Shown: positions 11,127 through 22,842 of the stretch, in pieces | Position numbering within the stretch: position 1 is the first letter of the stretch | How the letters are laid out: each line of letters starts with the position of its first letter | DNA from: Sipunculus nudus | Lineage: Eukaryota > Annelida > Sipuncula > Golfingiida > Sipunculidae | Direction of reading: 5' to 3' | Assembly: GCA_026874595.1 (NCBI GenBank) | Contig: CM049311.1 | Location: 44,333,676 to 44,397,675 of the forward strand | DNA: 64,000 bases | The notes under the pieces: model-generated | What the model was told of the DNA's origin: nothing | What the model saw: only the letters and a program-made list of their open reading frames with translations | Databases searched by the model: none | Program-made: the position numbers and the translations under genes

Positions 11127-12321
11127 AACGGAGAAATATAGCACAGATTATGCCTCCATGAGAATCCTACTGGAGGTTTCCTTTAGTTATCTCTTGTCAA
11201 GATTATTTTTATCATGTGTAGTTTTAAACGTCTTTCAATTGTTTAACTATTGTAATGATTTAACAAGGGATTGCTTAACAGTATCCTTTATGTTTGATTA
11301 TATGAAGACTTTTATTTTCTTGAATATTCGTGCATAGGTTGCAGGCGCAGGAAAAACACAAGAATTATATGGACAGATATGGCTGCTATTCTTTTCATTT
11401 CAGATGTTCCATTCTTGTATGGGCATACAGCCGCCTGCCCCTCTGCTAACACAGCAAGAGACAACACTCGTTCGCTTTGTGGCAAAATACTGACAGGAGT
11501 CTTGCATGCGTTTATATACACACTAAGCAGCTAAAATTTGATAATGAACATGACCATGTTAACATTTTTATTGACATTTCCTTTGCACAGTAGGCCTATG
11601 GTGCCACCTGTGGGACTTTAAGGAACTGCACAGCTAACTAAGGCCAAAATTAAAAAGGGTATGCTTCTCAAGCACTTTTTTTTTACAGAAATCAGTGTGG
11701 GCAGGCGGAATTTTATTTTTGACCTTTTCTGTTTGTTTCGAAAAAAAAGGTCACATGATCAGAGAAAAGCATAAAAATAACAGATTTTTTGCTAAACAGG
11801 TAAATGCACTACATCAATTGTACTATTTTATCTTCTTGGAAGATAAAAATCAAATTTTTTTTTATGCGGGGGGTTAAAATTGACGCGGGCGGTGCCTGAG
11901 AACGATACCTTTTATTTTTTGGCCTAATATGTCAACCATATCCTTGTGCATGTATGAATGTCATTTGATTCACTTTGAATATCTTGTATTATTTGAATGT
12001 TTAATCAAAGTTACACCTACCCTGAACTTTCAAAACAACTATCAGACTGCAAAGTCCCTAATACCTGGTGGCACTGTGTGGGCAGAGAACACTCCCTGCC
12101 CGCTGTGGTAGCAGTGAATAAACCTACCTCCCCCTCCCCTCCTCACGTGGGAGTAAGGGGCTGGATAGCTGGCTTACAGCCTATACACAGACTACCAGTC
12201 ATGTTTCGGCAATATAACAAACAAACAAAAACAAATCCCCCTCTCCTAAAGGTTGTGTATTATGACTGCTATCATAAAAATTTCCACTGTAGTGTAAACA
12301 TTTTCCCTATAGGGGGTAGGA
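11127..12321. other. AT-rich non-coding stretch
   Basis: Short frames at 11695-11877 and 11997-12326 have no recognisable domain and low-complexity composition. I see no repeat family or gene that I can support. Confidence 0.4.
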
Positions 12322-12430
12322 TGTAATATTCTCCCTTGTAATGTTACCTTAGATCATCACATGTGGGTCAAGGAGGCAGAGTGTCAGTTAACTGGCTATC
12401 AGCCAATCCCAGGCTGAAAGCTAGTGGCTC
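12322..12430 (+). repeat. Truncated LTR fragment matching 3700-3815
   Basis: Starts TGTAATATTC and shares AATGTTACCTTAGA, GTGGGTCAAGGAGGCAGAG and TAACTGGCTATCAGCCAAT with the LTR-like sequence at 3700. It stops near 12430, where family B satellite sequence begins. This gives independent support for the TGTAA 5' end of that LTR. Confidence 0.65.
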
Positions 12431-12630
12431 CGCCCCCTGTTAACAGATGACCACTTCATTTGAAGGTCTCATAAGTAGAGAAAAAATGCCTAAAAATCGA
12501 AAAAAATACAGGTGGCACCACCAGTGTACAGAAACTAATGAAACACTCCATGATCAATATGCATGCTAAGTATCATGGTCATCAGTTCATTACTTATTCA
12601 GATACCTGAGTTTTTGTATCACATTTTTTA
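12431..12630 (+). repeat. Family B satellite fragment
   Basis: One partial monomer: TTAACAGATGACC, the AAGGTCTCATAA/AAATAGAG-like block, an ACAGGTGGCACCACCAGT palindrome variant, and the conserved ATGATCAATATGCATGC block. These match monomers of the array at 33,410-36,230. Confidence 0.65.
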
Positions 12631-13413
12631 CTAGAAAACATTTGCCAAGCGACAATGTGTATCCACCGAAGTCAGAGTGGTACAGGTGGAGTGAGGGATG
12701 GATTGAGTGGTATGTCACACCACTCCTGAATTAAGTCCACTAAAACTCTGAGAAAAAGCCATTAATTCAATCAACAGAAACACCTGGCGCCACCTGTTTG
12801 GTTTATGAGAAAACTCTCGAAGACAGATTGACATGCCATATTTCAGACCAATACCTTGAACCATTCCTAAGATATGAGCAATTTTCACCCAAAGCAAATG
12901 TACAGATGGACACCACAGGAAAACAATTGCAGATGGTGCCTCCAGTCTTGAGTACAACATGGAGGAGTCCAAGATATATGGACATGCACAATTTCAGGCC
13001 AATACGGCACACCACTCCTAAGAAAAGAGCAGTAATTTATTCTACGGAAACGGGAAGGTAAGAGGCGCTACTTGTCTAGTTTACTAGAAACTTTCCAAGA
13101 TTGATGGATTTTCCAAATTTCAGACCAATACCTTGAACCACTCCGGAGATAAGAGCGATTTCCATCCAAAGCCCACGTACGGATAGACACCACCGGAAAA
13201 TGATTGCAGATGGCACCATCAGTCTTGAGTACAACATGGAGGGGTCCAAGATCTATGGGTATGCACCATTTCAGGCCAATGCGACCAATCACTTCTGAGA
13301 AAAGAGCAGTGATTTATTCTTTGGAAACGGGAAGGTTAGTGGCGCCACCTATCTGGTTTACGAGAAAATTTCCAATATGGATGGACATGCCAAATTTCAG
13401 ACCAATACCTTGA
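12631..13413 (-). repeat. Family F repeat, inverted copy, truncated
   Basis: Reverse-complement match to the right part of 6828-7950. ACTAGAA and GTATCCACC (12659-12667) correspond to the terminus, followed by the TCAGAGTGG and GGATTGAGTGG words. Tandem units start near 12841, 13118 and 13394, period 276-277, like the 278-bp period of the first copy. GGTGGCGCCACC-like palindromes recur, for example TGGCGCCACCT at 12786 and near 13340. It ends abruptly at about 13413 against the Gypsy pol sequence. Confidence 0.65.
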
Positions 13414-13562
13414 CAACGGATGTTGTCGTGGGGGAGGTACTGGTTCGATGTTCATACGCCTGGGCAACGGACTTGGTACGATAAGTAACATTTCCTCATC
13501 AGACGCATCAATCTCATCAGACACCTCCGATTCTACTTTTGATGATCGTTTGCTACTACAAT

Positions 13563-14679
13563 CTATTTTTTCTTGGATACAGTTGGTTGGATGTTGTAAG
13601 TCTGAGATAAGTCACGATTTGTGATTTTGCTTGAAGATTCCGGATCCGAAGAAATCAACGTTCCTATTGGCAACAATAAGTTTTGATGCAGAGTTTTCTT
13701 TGGTCCTTTTCCATCCTCTGCCTCAAGTTCATAAACTGGGATGTCCGGATTCAATTGTGACACCACAATATATACCTGTTCCTGCCATCTATCTGCTAGT
13801 TTCTGTTTGCTTTTTAAGGCTACGTTTCGTATTAGCACCCGGTCTCCCTTTTGTAGTACACCTCTGCTGCGTATATCGTAAATATCGTTTCTGTTTTTGT
13901 TGTGCTTGAGCAATATTTTTGGAAGCAAGGTCATGGGCGAAACGAAGACGATTTCGTAAGTGTGATACATAACCTGGACGCTCCATGTCAGTGCGAGTAC
14001 CAAATTCAACATCAACCGGTAGTCGTGGGTACCTCCCCAAACATAAGATAGAATGGAGACAATTTCGAGGTTTCATGTGGTGTGCAGTTATATGCATGAA
14101 CTATTGGTGATATATATTCTTTCCAATCTGTTTTCTCCGATGGTTCAAGAGTACCGAGCATGTCAAGCAATGTTCTATTAAATCGTTCACATTGGCCATT
14201 TCCACTACGATGATAGGGCGAAGTCCTTGACTTGGTAATGCCAGCTAACTCACATAGATGTTTGATGGTGGAACTTTCAAACTGACGACCCTGGTCACTA
14301 TGTAGGTGTGAGGGAAACCCGTAATGAACAATAAAATTCTCAAAAAGCGTCTTAGCGGTGACAAGCGCTGTTTGGTTCTTTGTTGGATAGGCCTGGAGTA
14401 TCTCGTGAAATGATCTGTAATTAAAAGTACATTTTCAAATCCCCCTTTTGGGGCTTCCAATGTTAAATAATCCATACATACCAGTTCCATCAGCTGACTT
14501 GTGGTGATATTTACTAGTGGAGCACTCTGCGTTTGGAGGGTTTTCTTTAGAATGCAACGTCCACAGGCTGCTACATGGTCCTCCACGTCTTTAGACACCC
14601 CCAGGCCAGTAAAATCGGTCTCGCAGAAGAGCTTAAGTTCGCTCTCTCCCAGTATGTCCTGCTTGATCGTGGCAGCCAC
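13563..14679 (-). pseudogene. Gypsy integrase pseudogene
   Basis: Integrase fragments lie in several frames on the minus strand. The N-terminal zinc-binding part is represented by DHVAACGRC (about 14560). The catalytic core is indicated by LVCMDYLTLEAP, then LLITDHFTRYS, then a shifted frame with the HSDQGRQFE second-aspartate region (about 14290). A GNGQCERFN-type block around 14200 carries the catalytic glutamate context. The C-terminal part has GDRVLIRNVALK and ADRWQEQVYIV. It would insert the cDNA into the chromosome in a live element. Several frameshifts separate the parts. Confidence 0.75.
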
Positions 14680-14869
14680 TGATTGCTAGTTTACGGTTCG
14701 TTGATGGTAATACCAGCTAAAAAATCAGTTCATTTGCTTGTTGACGCTGGCGATATAACACACCGTCTCGTACACACAATCTTTTCTGTTCTTTACCTAA
14801 GATGCGGAGTGCCTTAGAATCTGATCCTATGGCGTTGGACGCCCCTTCCTGTAACCATTTGATACAATT

Positions 14870-16684
14870 TCAGATGTCGGGATCTTCCCTTTGCAGTGTT
14901 GCCCAATCTTGTATTGTCTTTTGACTCAGTGCAGTGTTATCCTGAGCTGGGACGGCACTCTGTGACATTGATAAGATGTCTACAAATCCAAAAGGAGGGT
15001 CAGCAGTTTCTAGAATGGCCGACACTGTTTTACAGGTGATCCTGTTGGACTCTTGTGGCCAGGATATGCGTGAAAGTGCATCGGCATCTAAGTTATTCCA
15101 TCCAGAACGATACTCAATGAAAAAATTGTAGTTTGCCAATGTGGCAACCCATCTGTGACCAGTGGCGTCCAGTTGTGCGGATGTTAATACATACGTCAAA
15201 GGATTGTTATCTGTCTTTACTGTGAATGGGCTGCCATACAGGTAGTCATGAAACTTATTGGTAACTGCCCATTTTAACGCCAAAAATTCTAATTTATGGG
15301 CTGAATAGTTTTTTCTGATTTGCTAAGGGCCTCTACTAGCACACGCGATGAGCCCCTCAGTTCCATCTGGTTGAGTCTGGTATAATGCTACACCCAAAGA
15401 TTGTGAACTGGCATCGGTATGGAGCAAGAAGGGTTGCGAAAAATCTGCAAAAGCTAATACTGGTGTTGTGCAACAATGGGCCTTTAGTTCTTCAAATGCT
15501 GCTTGATAATGTTCTTCCCATCTGAGTTTCTTCGGCTGTTTGGTTCTGGCGAAACCTTGGGTTGGCTCGTACAACTGTTTAGCAATTTTAGAGAAACTGC
15601 ATATGAAGCGTCTATAAAGTCCAACAAATCCTAGAAAGCTCTGGAGTTGCTTCACAGTTGTCGGGACAGGCCATTACCTTATGGATTTGATTATATCAGG
15701 ATTGGTAGATACTCCTTCTTCCGATACTACATGACCCAGATACTTAATCGATTTTTGAAAGAAATTGCATTTGGACGCCTTTAATTTTAATCCTGCAGCT
15801 TGCAATCGTTCAAAAACAGATTTCAGCCATTCTAAATGCTCTCCATACGTTTCACTAAATACCACTATGTCATCCAAATATAGTAGACAGGAATTCAAAT
15901 GCAAGTCTCCCATACATTGTTCCATCAGTCTTTGGAAAGTAGCAGGCGCATTCGTCAAACCAAAGGACATACTGTCACATTCGAAAAATCCTACTTGGCC
16001 GACCACAAACGCTTTTTTTGCTTTATCCTCTTCACTCAGTTCAACCTGCTAATAGGCACTCTTAAGATCCAAAGTACTAAACCATTTTGCTCCTTGCAAG
16101 GTGTCAAATGTCTCTTCTATTCGTGGTCATAAGCGTCCTTTATTGTAAGTGAATTCAGTCGGCGTAGATCAATGCAGAATCTCAAGCTTCCGTCTTTCTT
16201 CCGAACTAATACCACGTTTGACATATACGGACTCACGGATCGGCGTATTACCCCTAGTTCAAGCATCTCCAGTAAATGCTTCTTGACTTCTTCAAGTAAG
16301 GAAGGGGGAATTCTGCGGTGTCTTTCTTTAAACGGTGTCTCATCAATCAGTTTTATGTTGTGTTTGACCATGGACGTATGTCGAAGATCAAGATGATGTA
16401 ATGAAAATACATCTCGCGATCGTGCAAGTAGTTTTTTTTACGTTTTGGACTTGATACTCTGTTAAATTAACAGACAACTTGGCATTAAATTGGTCTGGAA
16501 ATGGGTCCTCTGGGGAGGATTCAAGCCTATCTATGTCGTTCTCCACCGGGGTAAAATCAACCTGATGAAGATCACATATTTTCTGTTTTGCTGGGAGAGT
16601 GATATCTCTAGAGGTTTGATTTCGGATCCCAACAGCTAGTCTTTGACAAGATCCTCCAGTTTTCAACTTTTGTAGGCTAGGCAA
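14870..16684 (-). pseudogene. Gypsy reverse transcriptase-RNase H pseudogene
   Basis: Minus-strand frames carry a recognisable RT: LVRKKDGSLRFCIDLRRLN near 16180-16240, SFGLTNAPATFQRLM near 15940, and the catalytic YLDD box at about 15869-15880. The connection (FLGFVGLYRRFI, about 15620) follows, then RNase H (FLLHTDASSQSLGVALYQ, about 15410; KTDNNPLTYVL, about 15210). The upstream piece 16388-16684 is the spacer before RT. Breaks occur at about 16010-16117, 15660-15674 and 15290-15323, so a single polyprotein is no longer encoded. The family normally copies element RNA into cDNA inside virus-like particles. Confidence 0.85.
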
Positions 16685-16690
16685 TACTAC

Positions 16691-17338
16691 TTACCCATCG
16701 GGTAGTTGATCTGTCCCGCTCACGAGAACATCTATCCGCATACAGGAGCCCCTATTTGCATGTGTGATTCCTCTAACCATCCGTTGGGACAATGGGGGAA
16801 TAATAACCTTCTTGGATGTCATAAGTGTTCCTAACCTTCCAGTCTGACTCCTGTTTTTGTTTAAGCGAGAAAGCGACTGAAACGCCATCCTCCATGGCAT
16901 CGAAATTTCTTCATCCAAGATAGACTCATCCAAAAGTCCAAGCTGTAATATATTTGTTCCAATAAGGACAGGCATCCGGGCGTGGTAACTGGTTTCCGGC
17001 ACGACTAGAAATAATACTTCCCCATTCATCTGCGGTAGCTCATTGATCCGTAATGTGGCCCTAACGTAGCCCAGATACTCTAAAGTGTGACCACCGGCCC
17101 CTTCTAATCTAATCAGATCTTCCAATGGTTGGAAGGCTAGACCCAGCTGTTGACAGAAATTTTCACCAATTGTACTAACCATTGATCCCGTGTCTACCAA
17201 GGCTATGCAAGTCTGATCATTTACACGGATTTCCACTTCATTGGCTTCACCGACCAATTGTTTCTTATACTGGGGACATTTTGTGGTACAGCCTCCCTTA
17301 CGTCCCTCAAGTTTGGCCGATTTCAGTTTAAACGGCAC
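16691..17338 (-). pseudogene. Gypsy aspartic protease region
   Basis: A 215-aa open frame whose centre reads CIALVDTGSMVSTIG (about 17150-17205). The DTG triad at about residues 49-51 is the catalytic signature of retropepsins, which cut the Gag-Pol polyprotein. Downstream LFLVVPETSYHARMPVLIGTN fits the second half of the fold (ILGTD-like block). The frame overlaps the end of the nucleocapsid frame by 16 bp in a different phase, consistent with either programmed frameshifting or decay. It is intact in itself but belongs to a broken element. Confidence 0.75.
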
Positions 17339-18749
17339 TGAAAAGCCTTATGCCCTTGAAGGCCACACTGCCAACAATAACCAATAAAAGGACGCGGGAC
17401 TTGGGTTTCTGCCGCACCAGGCGCTTGCAACGACTGTCGGTTTGCCATTTCAATTCTGCCCACCCGATCATTCAACTCAGTCATACTCTTCAGCAGTTCC
17501 TTCATTTGTTCTCTCAGCACAGCGGTCGGGTCAGAAGCGGCAGGACTTGTCGTTCTCGTTTCCTTTAGAGGTTGTTGTTCTTTTGACGTAACGGTTTGGT
17601 GCACCCTCAATTTGGTATCTTGGTTCTGAAGTTGTAGTTCGGCAGCTCGCGCAACCCCAATCCTCATAGGATATTGTGTCCACCTTATGACGAATGGGGT
17701 TTTTCAATCGTTCAGAACAAATCCCTGAAAAGAACGTGTCCTTTAGGGTGTTGGAACGTGCCTCGGGTATGATTACAGTATTGTTACCTTGAGTGAACAG
17801 GTCCTCTTATCTGCAGCTCCATTCCGCAATTGATTCTTTTTCTAGCTGTTTTGCAGAAAAGAATTTTTCCATTCCTGCTTCTGATGATAGAACATCTCCA
17901 TAAAGTTTGTCCATTTTATCTATCACGTCATTCACAGCCACATCGCCCATTCGTAAGAAGATCTGGGCTGCCTGACCTTTTAATGACCTACCCATGGCAT
18001 ATTTGATCAGATGTTCCGGATACATCTCCCGCAGAAGTGACCTGACTTCATATCTCCATTGTTGGTAGGAAGCTTCTCCCTTAGCTTTTTCTCCTGAAAA
18101 ATTGGTTGGACGTGGATTATTCCACGGCGGTGTATAGCTGTATTGCTGTACTTGTGGCTGCGAGTCCATCGTGCCCGGCATAGCCATTGTACCATTGTCT
18201 TGTCCTAAATATCTGTGAGTGGTTGAATGGGCTGGCTTTGGTTCACTTGGATGTAATCCGGCCGACACTGGGGAAGTCCATGGATGAACATAGACGGGCT
18301 GCTGTAACGGTGGCTGCGGATATGTACCAAAATACCTAGGAGTGGTATAATGGGCTGGGATTGATGCTCTGGTATACAATCCGGTAGGAGATGCTAATCG
18401 TGATGCTACGGTCAATGACCTGTATCCAGCAGACACATACGTCAATAACACCTCGTTGCTCAATACCCGCTCCACCTATAGACGGTTTTCCTTTCATAGG
18501 AGAAGCTGACGAACCAACTGTGTAGGTAGAACTCACCATTTCATCCGGGTCCTTATGACCTGGCAGTTGCGGAGCAAGAGCTTTAGACAGCAACTGCTTC
18601 TCCTCTGTTGATAAATCTGATAATTGTCTAATCAGCTCTCTAAACTCAACCTTAGGCTGAGGTAAAGCGTAATAATGCTGAACATATGATTCTTCTAATT
18701 CCTCACTTATTGATTCAGCTTTCAGCATGTTTACCAAGTGTACTACCAT
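17323..18749 (-). pseudogene. Gypsy Gag pseudogene, PNMA/ZCCHC12-like
   Basis: Three frame pieces read leftwards: N-terminal 18336-18749; capsid 17807-18475 with FSGEKAKGEASYQQWRYEV, SLKGQAA and KMDKLYGDV; and nucleocapsid 17323-17667 with one CCHC knuckle, CWQCGLQGHKAFQC. The capsid pattern (FSG, W-x-YEV, SL-G-A, K-D--YG-V, E-IAEW) resembles the Gag family that gave rise to vertebrate PNMA and ZCCHC12 genes; this is recognition by eye. The middle piece is rich in Pro/Tyr/Gln upstream of the capsid. Frame changes near 18460 and 17700-17800 make it a pseudogene. Confidence 0.7.
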
Positions 18750-20188
18750 CTAGCAAACCAATCGCTTTGCGAGCAGTTTCCACTTTGTGAAAAACTACAA
18801 AAGCTGAATCATCGGATAGACAAACCCTATGACTTCAACAATTCAGTTATGTCACGTACTGTACTACCAACAGGTAGGTTGTACAATACCACACTGCGAT
18901 CAGGCAAAGCTATGAATTACAGAGTTGCTAATCAACCAATCGAACTGCGGCAAAGCAATAAAAATGCAACACCCTATAACCCCTGATAGATAGTAATGAC
19001 AACTACATGAATGCCTTGGCTGACGGATGTAATCAGAAATCAACCCCCACAGCGAGAAACCTTACAACCCTATTTCCCTGATTGTACTGCGATAGTGAAA
19101 ATTACTATCAAAACATCCGTAACATCCTATATGGATGACTTGGCTGACGGATGTTATCAGTAATCAAGCAGGTCCGTACTGTCACTAATCAAAACAATAC
19201 ACATTCACTACGCGTAATTCACACGTAGTCTTATTACCAAGTCCACTCCCCCTGAAAATGGGCCAGGGAGAGTAAAACTCAACACATTAACGGCGGACAA
19301 ATGAACCATTAACCGTTAAGATGTAAGATGTACCATGTAAGCTGTAATCACAACGGGGACTAACGAAATGTCTTTACATAATATTTAGTCAATTGATGAA
19401 TCCTATGAGAAAACTAATACTGTAATACCGTTAAATGCCCGAAGTAGTTTATAATGATCAATAATCCATAATAGAACCTGGCTGGACAGCCTAACAGTAC
19501 CTGTTCCGTTGTGGCCGACAGGGGTATGACAGTTGGTCATAAAAAAAAGCGTATCAAGGGGTATTTGAATTTATGGAAAGAGGCTGGAAATATTTATAAT
19601 TCGTGGTTTTATTAATATTCACGTACACGCTATTGAAAAGAGCCTATTATCAGCGTATACATCGGCAACTCAAATGAGCTGCGTATCACCACGGTGTGCA
19701 TCCAGGGCAATAATTACCCAAGTGTTGTACAAACAAGGGTCGCCCGCTGCAACGGTGCCTACTACCAAGTGTAATTAGCCATGTTGGGCGTGAGCTGACC
19801 CATTTATCTGCCGTAGCTCATCATTAATTAATTTTACTTAGTTATCCTTAATCATTTGGAAGCTGTCTTAATACAATATAACCTCGCAAAACACTTCTTT
19901 AAGTATTCGTGAATTAATCGTTTTAAATTATGTTTTTCAAGGTAAAACATTATTTATTATACATGGATTTAATACCAAATAAATATTGCGTTGGGTTCAA
20001 GTGCTTACTTGTATTTGCATTTAAATATAGTCACACTAAATATATATATGTGTGTGTGTTTGTGTATTTATATTGGTGTTTGTGCTGTGTAAACTGCTAA
20101 TATATGTATTTTATCTCAATATTTGATGTATCAGATGAAACATATTTATAATATAATAATTATAATATAATATTTATAATATAACATA
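18750..20188. other. Non-coding leader or inserted DNA upstream of gag
   Basis: No supported gene. A 29-nt direct repeat with two differences (CTTGGCTGACGGATGT core) occurs at 19014-19042 and 19139-19167. The ORF at 18738-18986 has no recognisable domain. Confidence 0.4.
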
Positions 20189-20262
20189 TTAAAAAACATA
20201 TTCGTATATATATATATATATATATATATGAATATGTTTTTTTAATATATATATATATAAAT
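20189..20262. repeat. AT palindrome around a (TA)n microsatellite
   Basis: AAAAAACATATTC, a (TA)n run at about 20205-20229, then GAATATGTTTTTTT form a long inverted repeat able to extrude as a cruciform. A second (TA)n run follows. Confidence 0.7.
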
Positions 20263-20267
20263 TACAG

Positions 20268-20747
20268 ACCACCACTCATACTTCGTGGAGTAAAGACGAA
20301 ATGTGATCCCTGAATATACACAAGTATATAGAACATGAATTTGCGTATATATAAGATATGACCCAAATTGAAAGGGCACAGGACATAATTAATAAGGGAA
20401 AAATACAACTAGTTCCAAAATTTGCTACTTTTCTTGTCGAAGGGACTAATGGAAATAAATACGCAGTAACACTGTTTCCGACGGAGAAATGTCAATGTGA
20501 AGCAACCAATGTTTGCTATCATATTTTGGCCGCTCGAAAATCAATCGGATTAGAGGTAACTGATGAAAAACGGAAACTTAATGTGTCTCTCATGTCCAGG
20601 CGAAGTAAAAAAAGGGCCGCAAGAAAAACTGGTAGGAAACAACCAAGGAAAACAGATTTTACATATGAGTTTGAAGCGGCTCCTGATACCGACACGTCGT
20701 TAAATATGACTCCTAAAACACCAAAAACCCCAGTGCTAGATGTGTAG
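20268..20747 (+). pseudogene. SWIM zinc-finger ORF, probable terminal exon of a broken gene
   Basis: The open frame 20358-20747 (129 aa from ATG) carries a SWIM-type zinc finger: CQCEATNVCYHILAARKSIG, the C-x-C-x(n)-C-x-H pattern, at about residues 45-64, preceded by YAVTLFPTEK. The C-terminal half is very basic (RRSKKRAARKTGRKQPRK) then acidic and Thr/Pro-rich. The same frame continues upstream to an ATTACAG acceptor-like site just before 20268 and looks protein-like, but it is interrupted by TGA and TAA codons, suggesting decay of a larger protein. SWIM fingers are common in MULE-type transposases and in host DNA- or protein-binding proteins; neither can be chosen. Lying inside the Gypsy 5' part suggests a later insertion. 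Confidence 0.6.
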
Positions 20748-21796
20748 TATATGTTATACCAATAACCAATTGAACTCAAAATAGCATATGATACTAGAGA
20801 TAATGACGTCTCCGGGTTGCACACTCCGACATCCGGCTTTGGCATACCGCGTCAAGCCGCCATTCCTTCTGGGTCGTCTCCGGGTGGTCTCCGGACTAAA
20901 AATAAAACTGTATACCTAAATTATCTTAACAAGGTTAATCAGTAATTGATTTGTGGTTGAAAAAATATACATGCCTAGTAATTCCTGTGAAGTTTTCTGA
21001 CCAAATTGATTCAAATTTATATTGACATCTCCGGGTCTCTCCGGCCGGATCTCTCCGACTTTCAGTCACACCCACCAGGGACTGAGGGTATACAAAGGCA
21101 ATCGTAGTGTTTCTTTTTCTTAACTGATTTTTCTTAAATTTAAAACAGCATCAACATCGGGTAGTTTTCAAATATTGGTGTGTAGATTGCCTTTATACCA
21201 TCACTCAATGGTTCATACCAATAGCATACATATGCACATGCAGTTACGATAATAAATTCATTACCGGACGTAATTTACATATGATTTACTTTACAATTAG
21301 TTTGACCAGGCGGAAGGCCTAGGTCACGTGTGAGCACCACTCAGATGTAAACATGACCAGAGGGACCGGAAGTTTATAGTTAAATATAAATATAAATAGA
21401 CTGCGTAAACCGATCTCAATATGAATTTAACGGTGCCACACTTATATGTATTGTAGAAACATGGTGATCATTAAGAAGGCATACAACGGTGGTGTTATAC
21501 CTGACTCATGGCCATCAGTAGTTTTCGGCCCTGGTAGTAAGTCCAACACAACACACTGGAAGTTCTTCAATAATATCAATAGTCCCGGCGCACACAAATT
21601 CCTACAGTCTCTTGAAAAGAACAGAGAATGGGGATGTCCAAGCATGGTCAGCGGAGCCAAATCCACATTGTGACCGGCTCACGGTCGCACCACTACGCAT
21701 GGAAACGCCACTATTTGACCAATGGGACTAGTCGACCACCAGAAACCTCGGCCCTCGTCTTGTTGCTCCACTTGGCAGGTGGCTGTCACTACCAGA
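20748..21796. other. Non-coding, probably part of the Gypsy leader
   Basis: No gene supported. The 21442-21673 interval is open on both strands but shows no domain; it adjoins the primer-binding site of the minus-strand Gypsy element. Confidence 0.35.
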
Positions 21797-21816
21797 GGGT
21801 CCCTTATTGGGCGCCA
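21797..21816 (-). other. Candidate primer-binding site of the minus-strand Gypsy element
   Basis: On the minus strand, TGGCGCCCAA followed by TAAGGGACC starts 3 nt after the LTR end (TGTTACA). The first 10 nt match the complement of the 3' end of tRNA-Lys (CTT-type); the rest differs. This fixes element orientation. Confidence 0.55.
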
Positions 21817-21819
21817 ATT

Positions 21820-22842
21820 TGTAACAGGGTCTCCCAAACAATCGGTTTTTTTTTGTGTTAGGCTGTCACGGCTCAGTAACCACTCTGGTCAGATGCACAT
21901 TCTTTATTAACTGCAAATATAATACGTGCACACAGTAAGAGAATTGCCTGCCAAGTCTCTTATAACATATATACATCAAGGTTTCATCACTTATTCGTAT
22001 GACACAATACAAACAATATTCACACAAACATAACGACTCATAATTCATATGACACAATACAATCAATATTCGCACAAAAAGTAAAGACTCAATCTACAGA
22101 AATTATCAGCCGATGGCCAGTTTACATAGTTATCTGAATACGGAGTTAACAGCTTTGTGAAATATACATATCTAATTACGTCTCAAATCAGACCGACTGT
22201 CTAATGTCATTTTACAAAAAAAAATCTCAAACGTATATGGTTCATGTTATTATAATTAAAATAAATCGTACTATACAGAACAGTAATCGAAAAAATATAT
22301 TACCTTTCACTTTTACCAGTAACCCAGAAAATGTTTAAGAACGTACCTGCAAATATAATACGTGCACACAGTAAGAGAATTGCCTGCCAAGTGACGTTGG
22401 TTGGTCAGCTTAGCGGGAAAATTACACCAGCTTATTGTTATTAAAATTAGAACCAGAATTAAGTTTTACAAGTCAGATCTTAACTAGCAATGAAACCCGC
22501 GCGTATATTACAACTAATACAATAACATATATTCGAAGACCTCGGTGACATTTTAGTACTTAAATAATTCATTTCACCTGATAATATGGTTTTAATTTGG
22601 TCACTGTCAAAGGTCATTTCACAGGTGTTCGGCGCGAAACATTAAACTGAACGTAATTAGGTCTGGGTTAAAGGTCATGTCTAAATACACTCGGCCCCCC
22701 AAGGAACCACGATTAGTTATGGAAATGGGTCGAGCATAATTGTCTGACTGTGACCATCATACCCATACATTAATGATGCATACCGAGTCAGTCTGTCGCA
22801 TACCGACAAGAAACAAAAAATGTACAGAACCAGTCTGTCACA
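21820..22842 (-). repeat. Probable 5' LTR of the minus-strand Gypsy element
   Basis: On the minus strand it would begin TGTGACAGACTGG (22842) and end CCTGTTACA (21820), directly before the primer-binding site. A polyadenylation signal AATAAA lies at 21903-21908, about 85 nt before the LTR end, as expected for the R region. A 44-bp sequence is duplicated inside (21911-21954 and 22350-22393) and contains a TATTATATTT TATA-like word. The 5' limit is chosen only from the TGT start and is not confirmed by a second LTR or a target duplication. Confidence 0.45.
21903..21908 (-). promoter_or_regulatory. AATAAA polyadenylation signal in the Gypsy LTR
   Basis: Minus-strand TTAATAAAGAATG near the 3' edge of the putative LTR. 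Confidence 0.45.

Larger units (their letters stand above)
13414..22842 (-). mobile_element. Decayed Ty3/Gypsy LTR retrotransposon (minus strand), 3' truncated
   Basis: Reading leftwards from about 22842: a probable LTR, a primer-binding-site-like sequence, a leader, gag, protease, RT, RNase H and integrase, the normal Gypsy order. The integrase end stops at a junction with family F repeat near 13413 and no 3' LTR is seen. The 21.8-18.75 kb leader is unusually long and contains a SWIM-domain ORF and AT microsatellites, probably later insertions. Frames are interrupted in every domain, so the copy is inactive. Confidence 0.75.
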
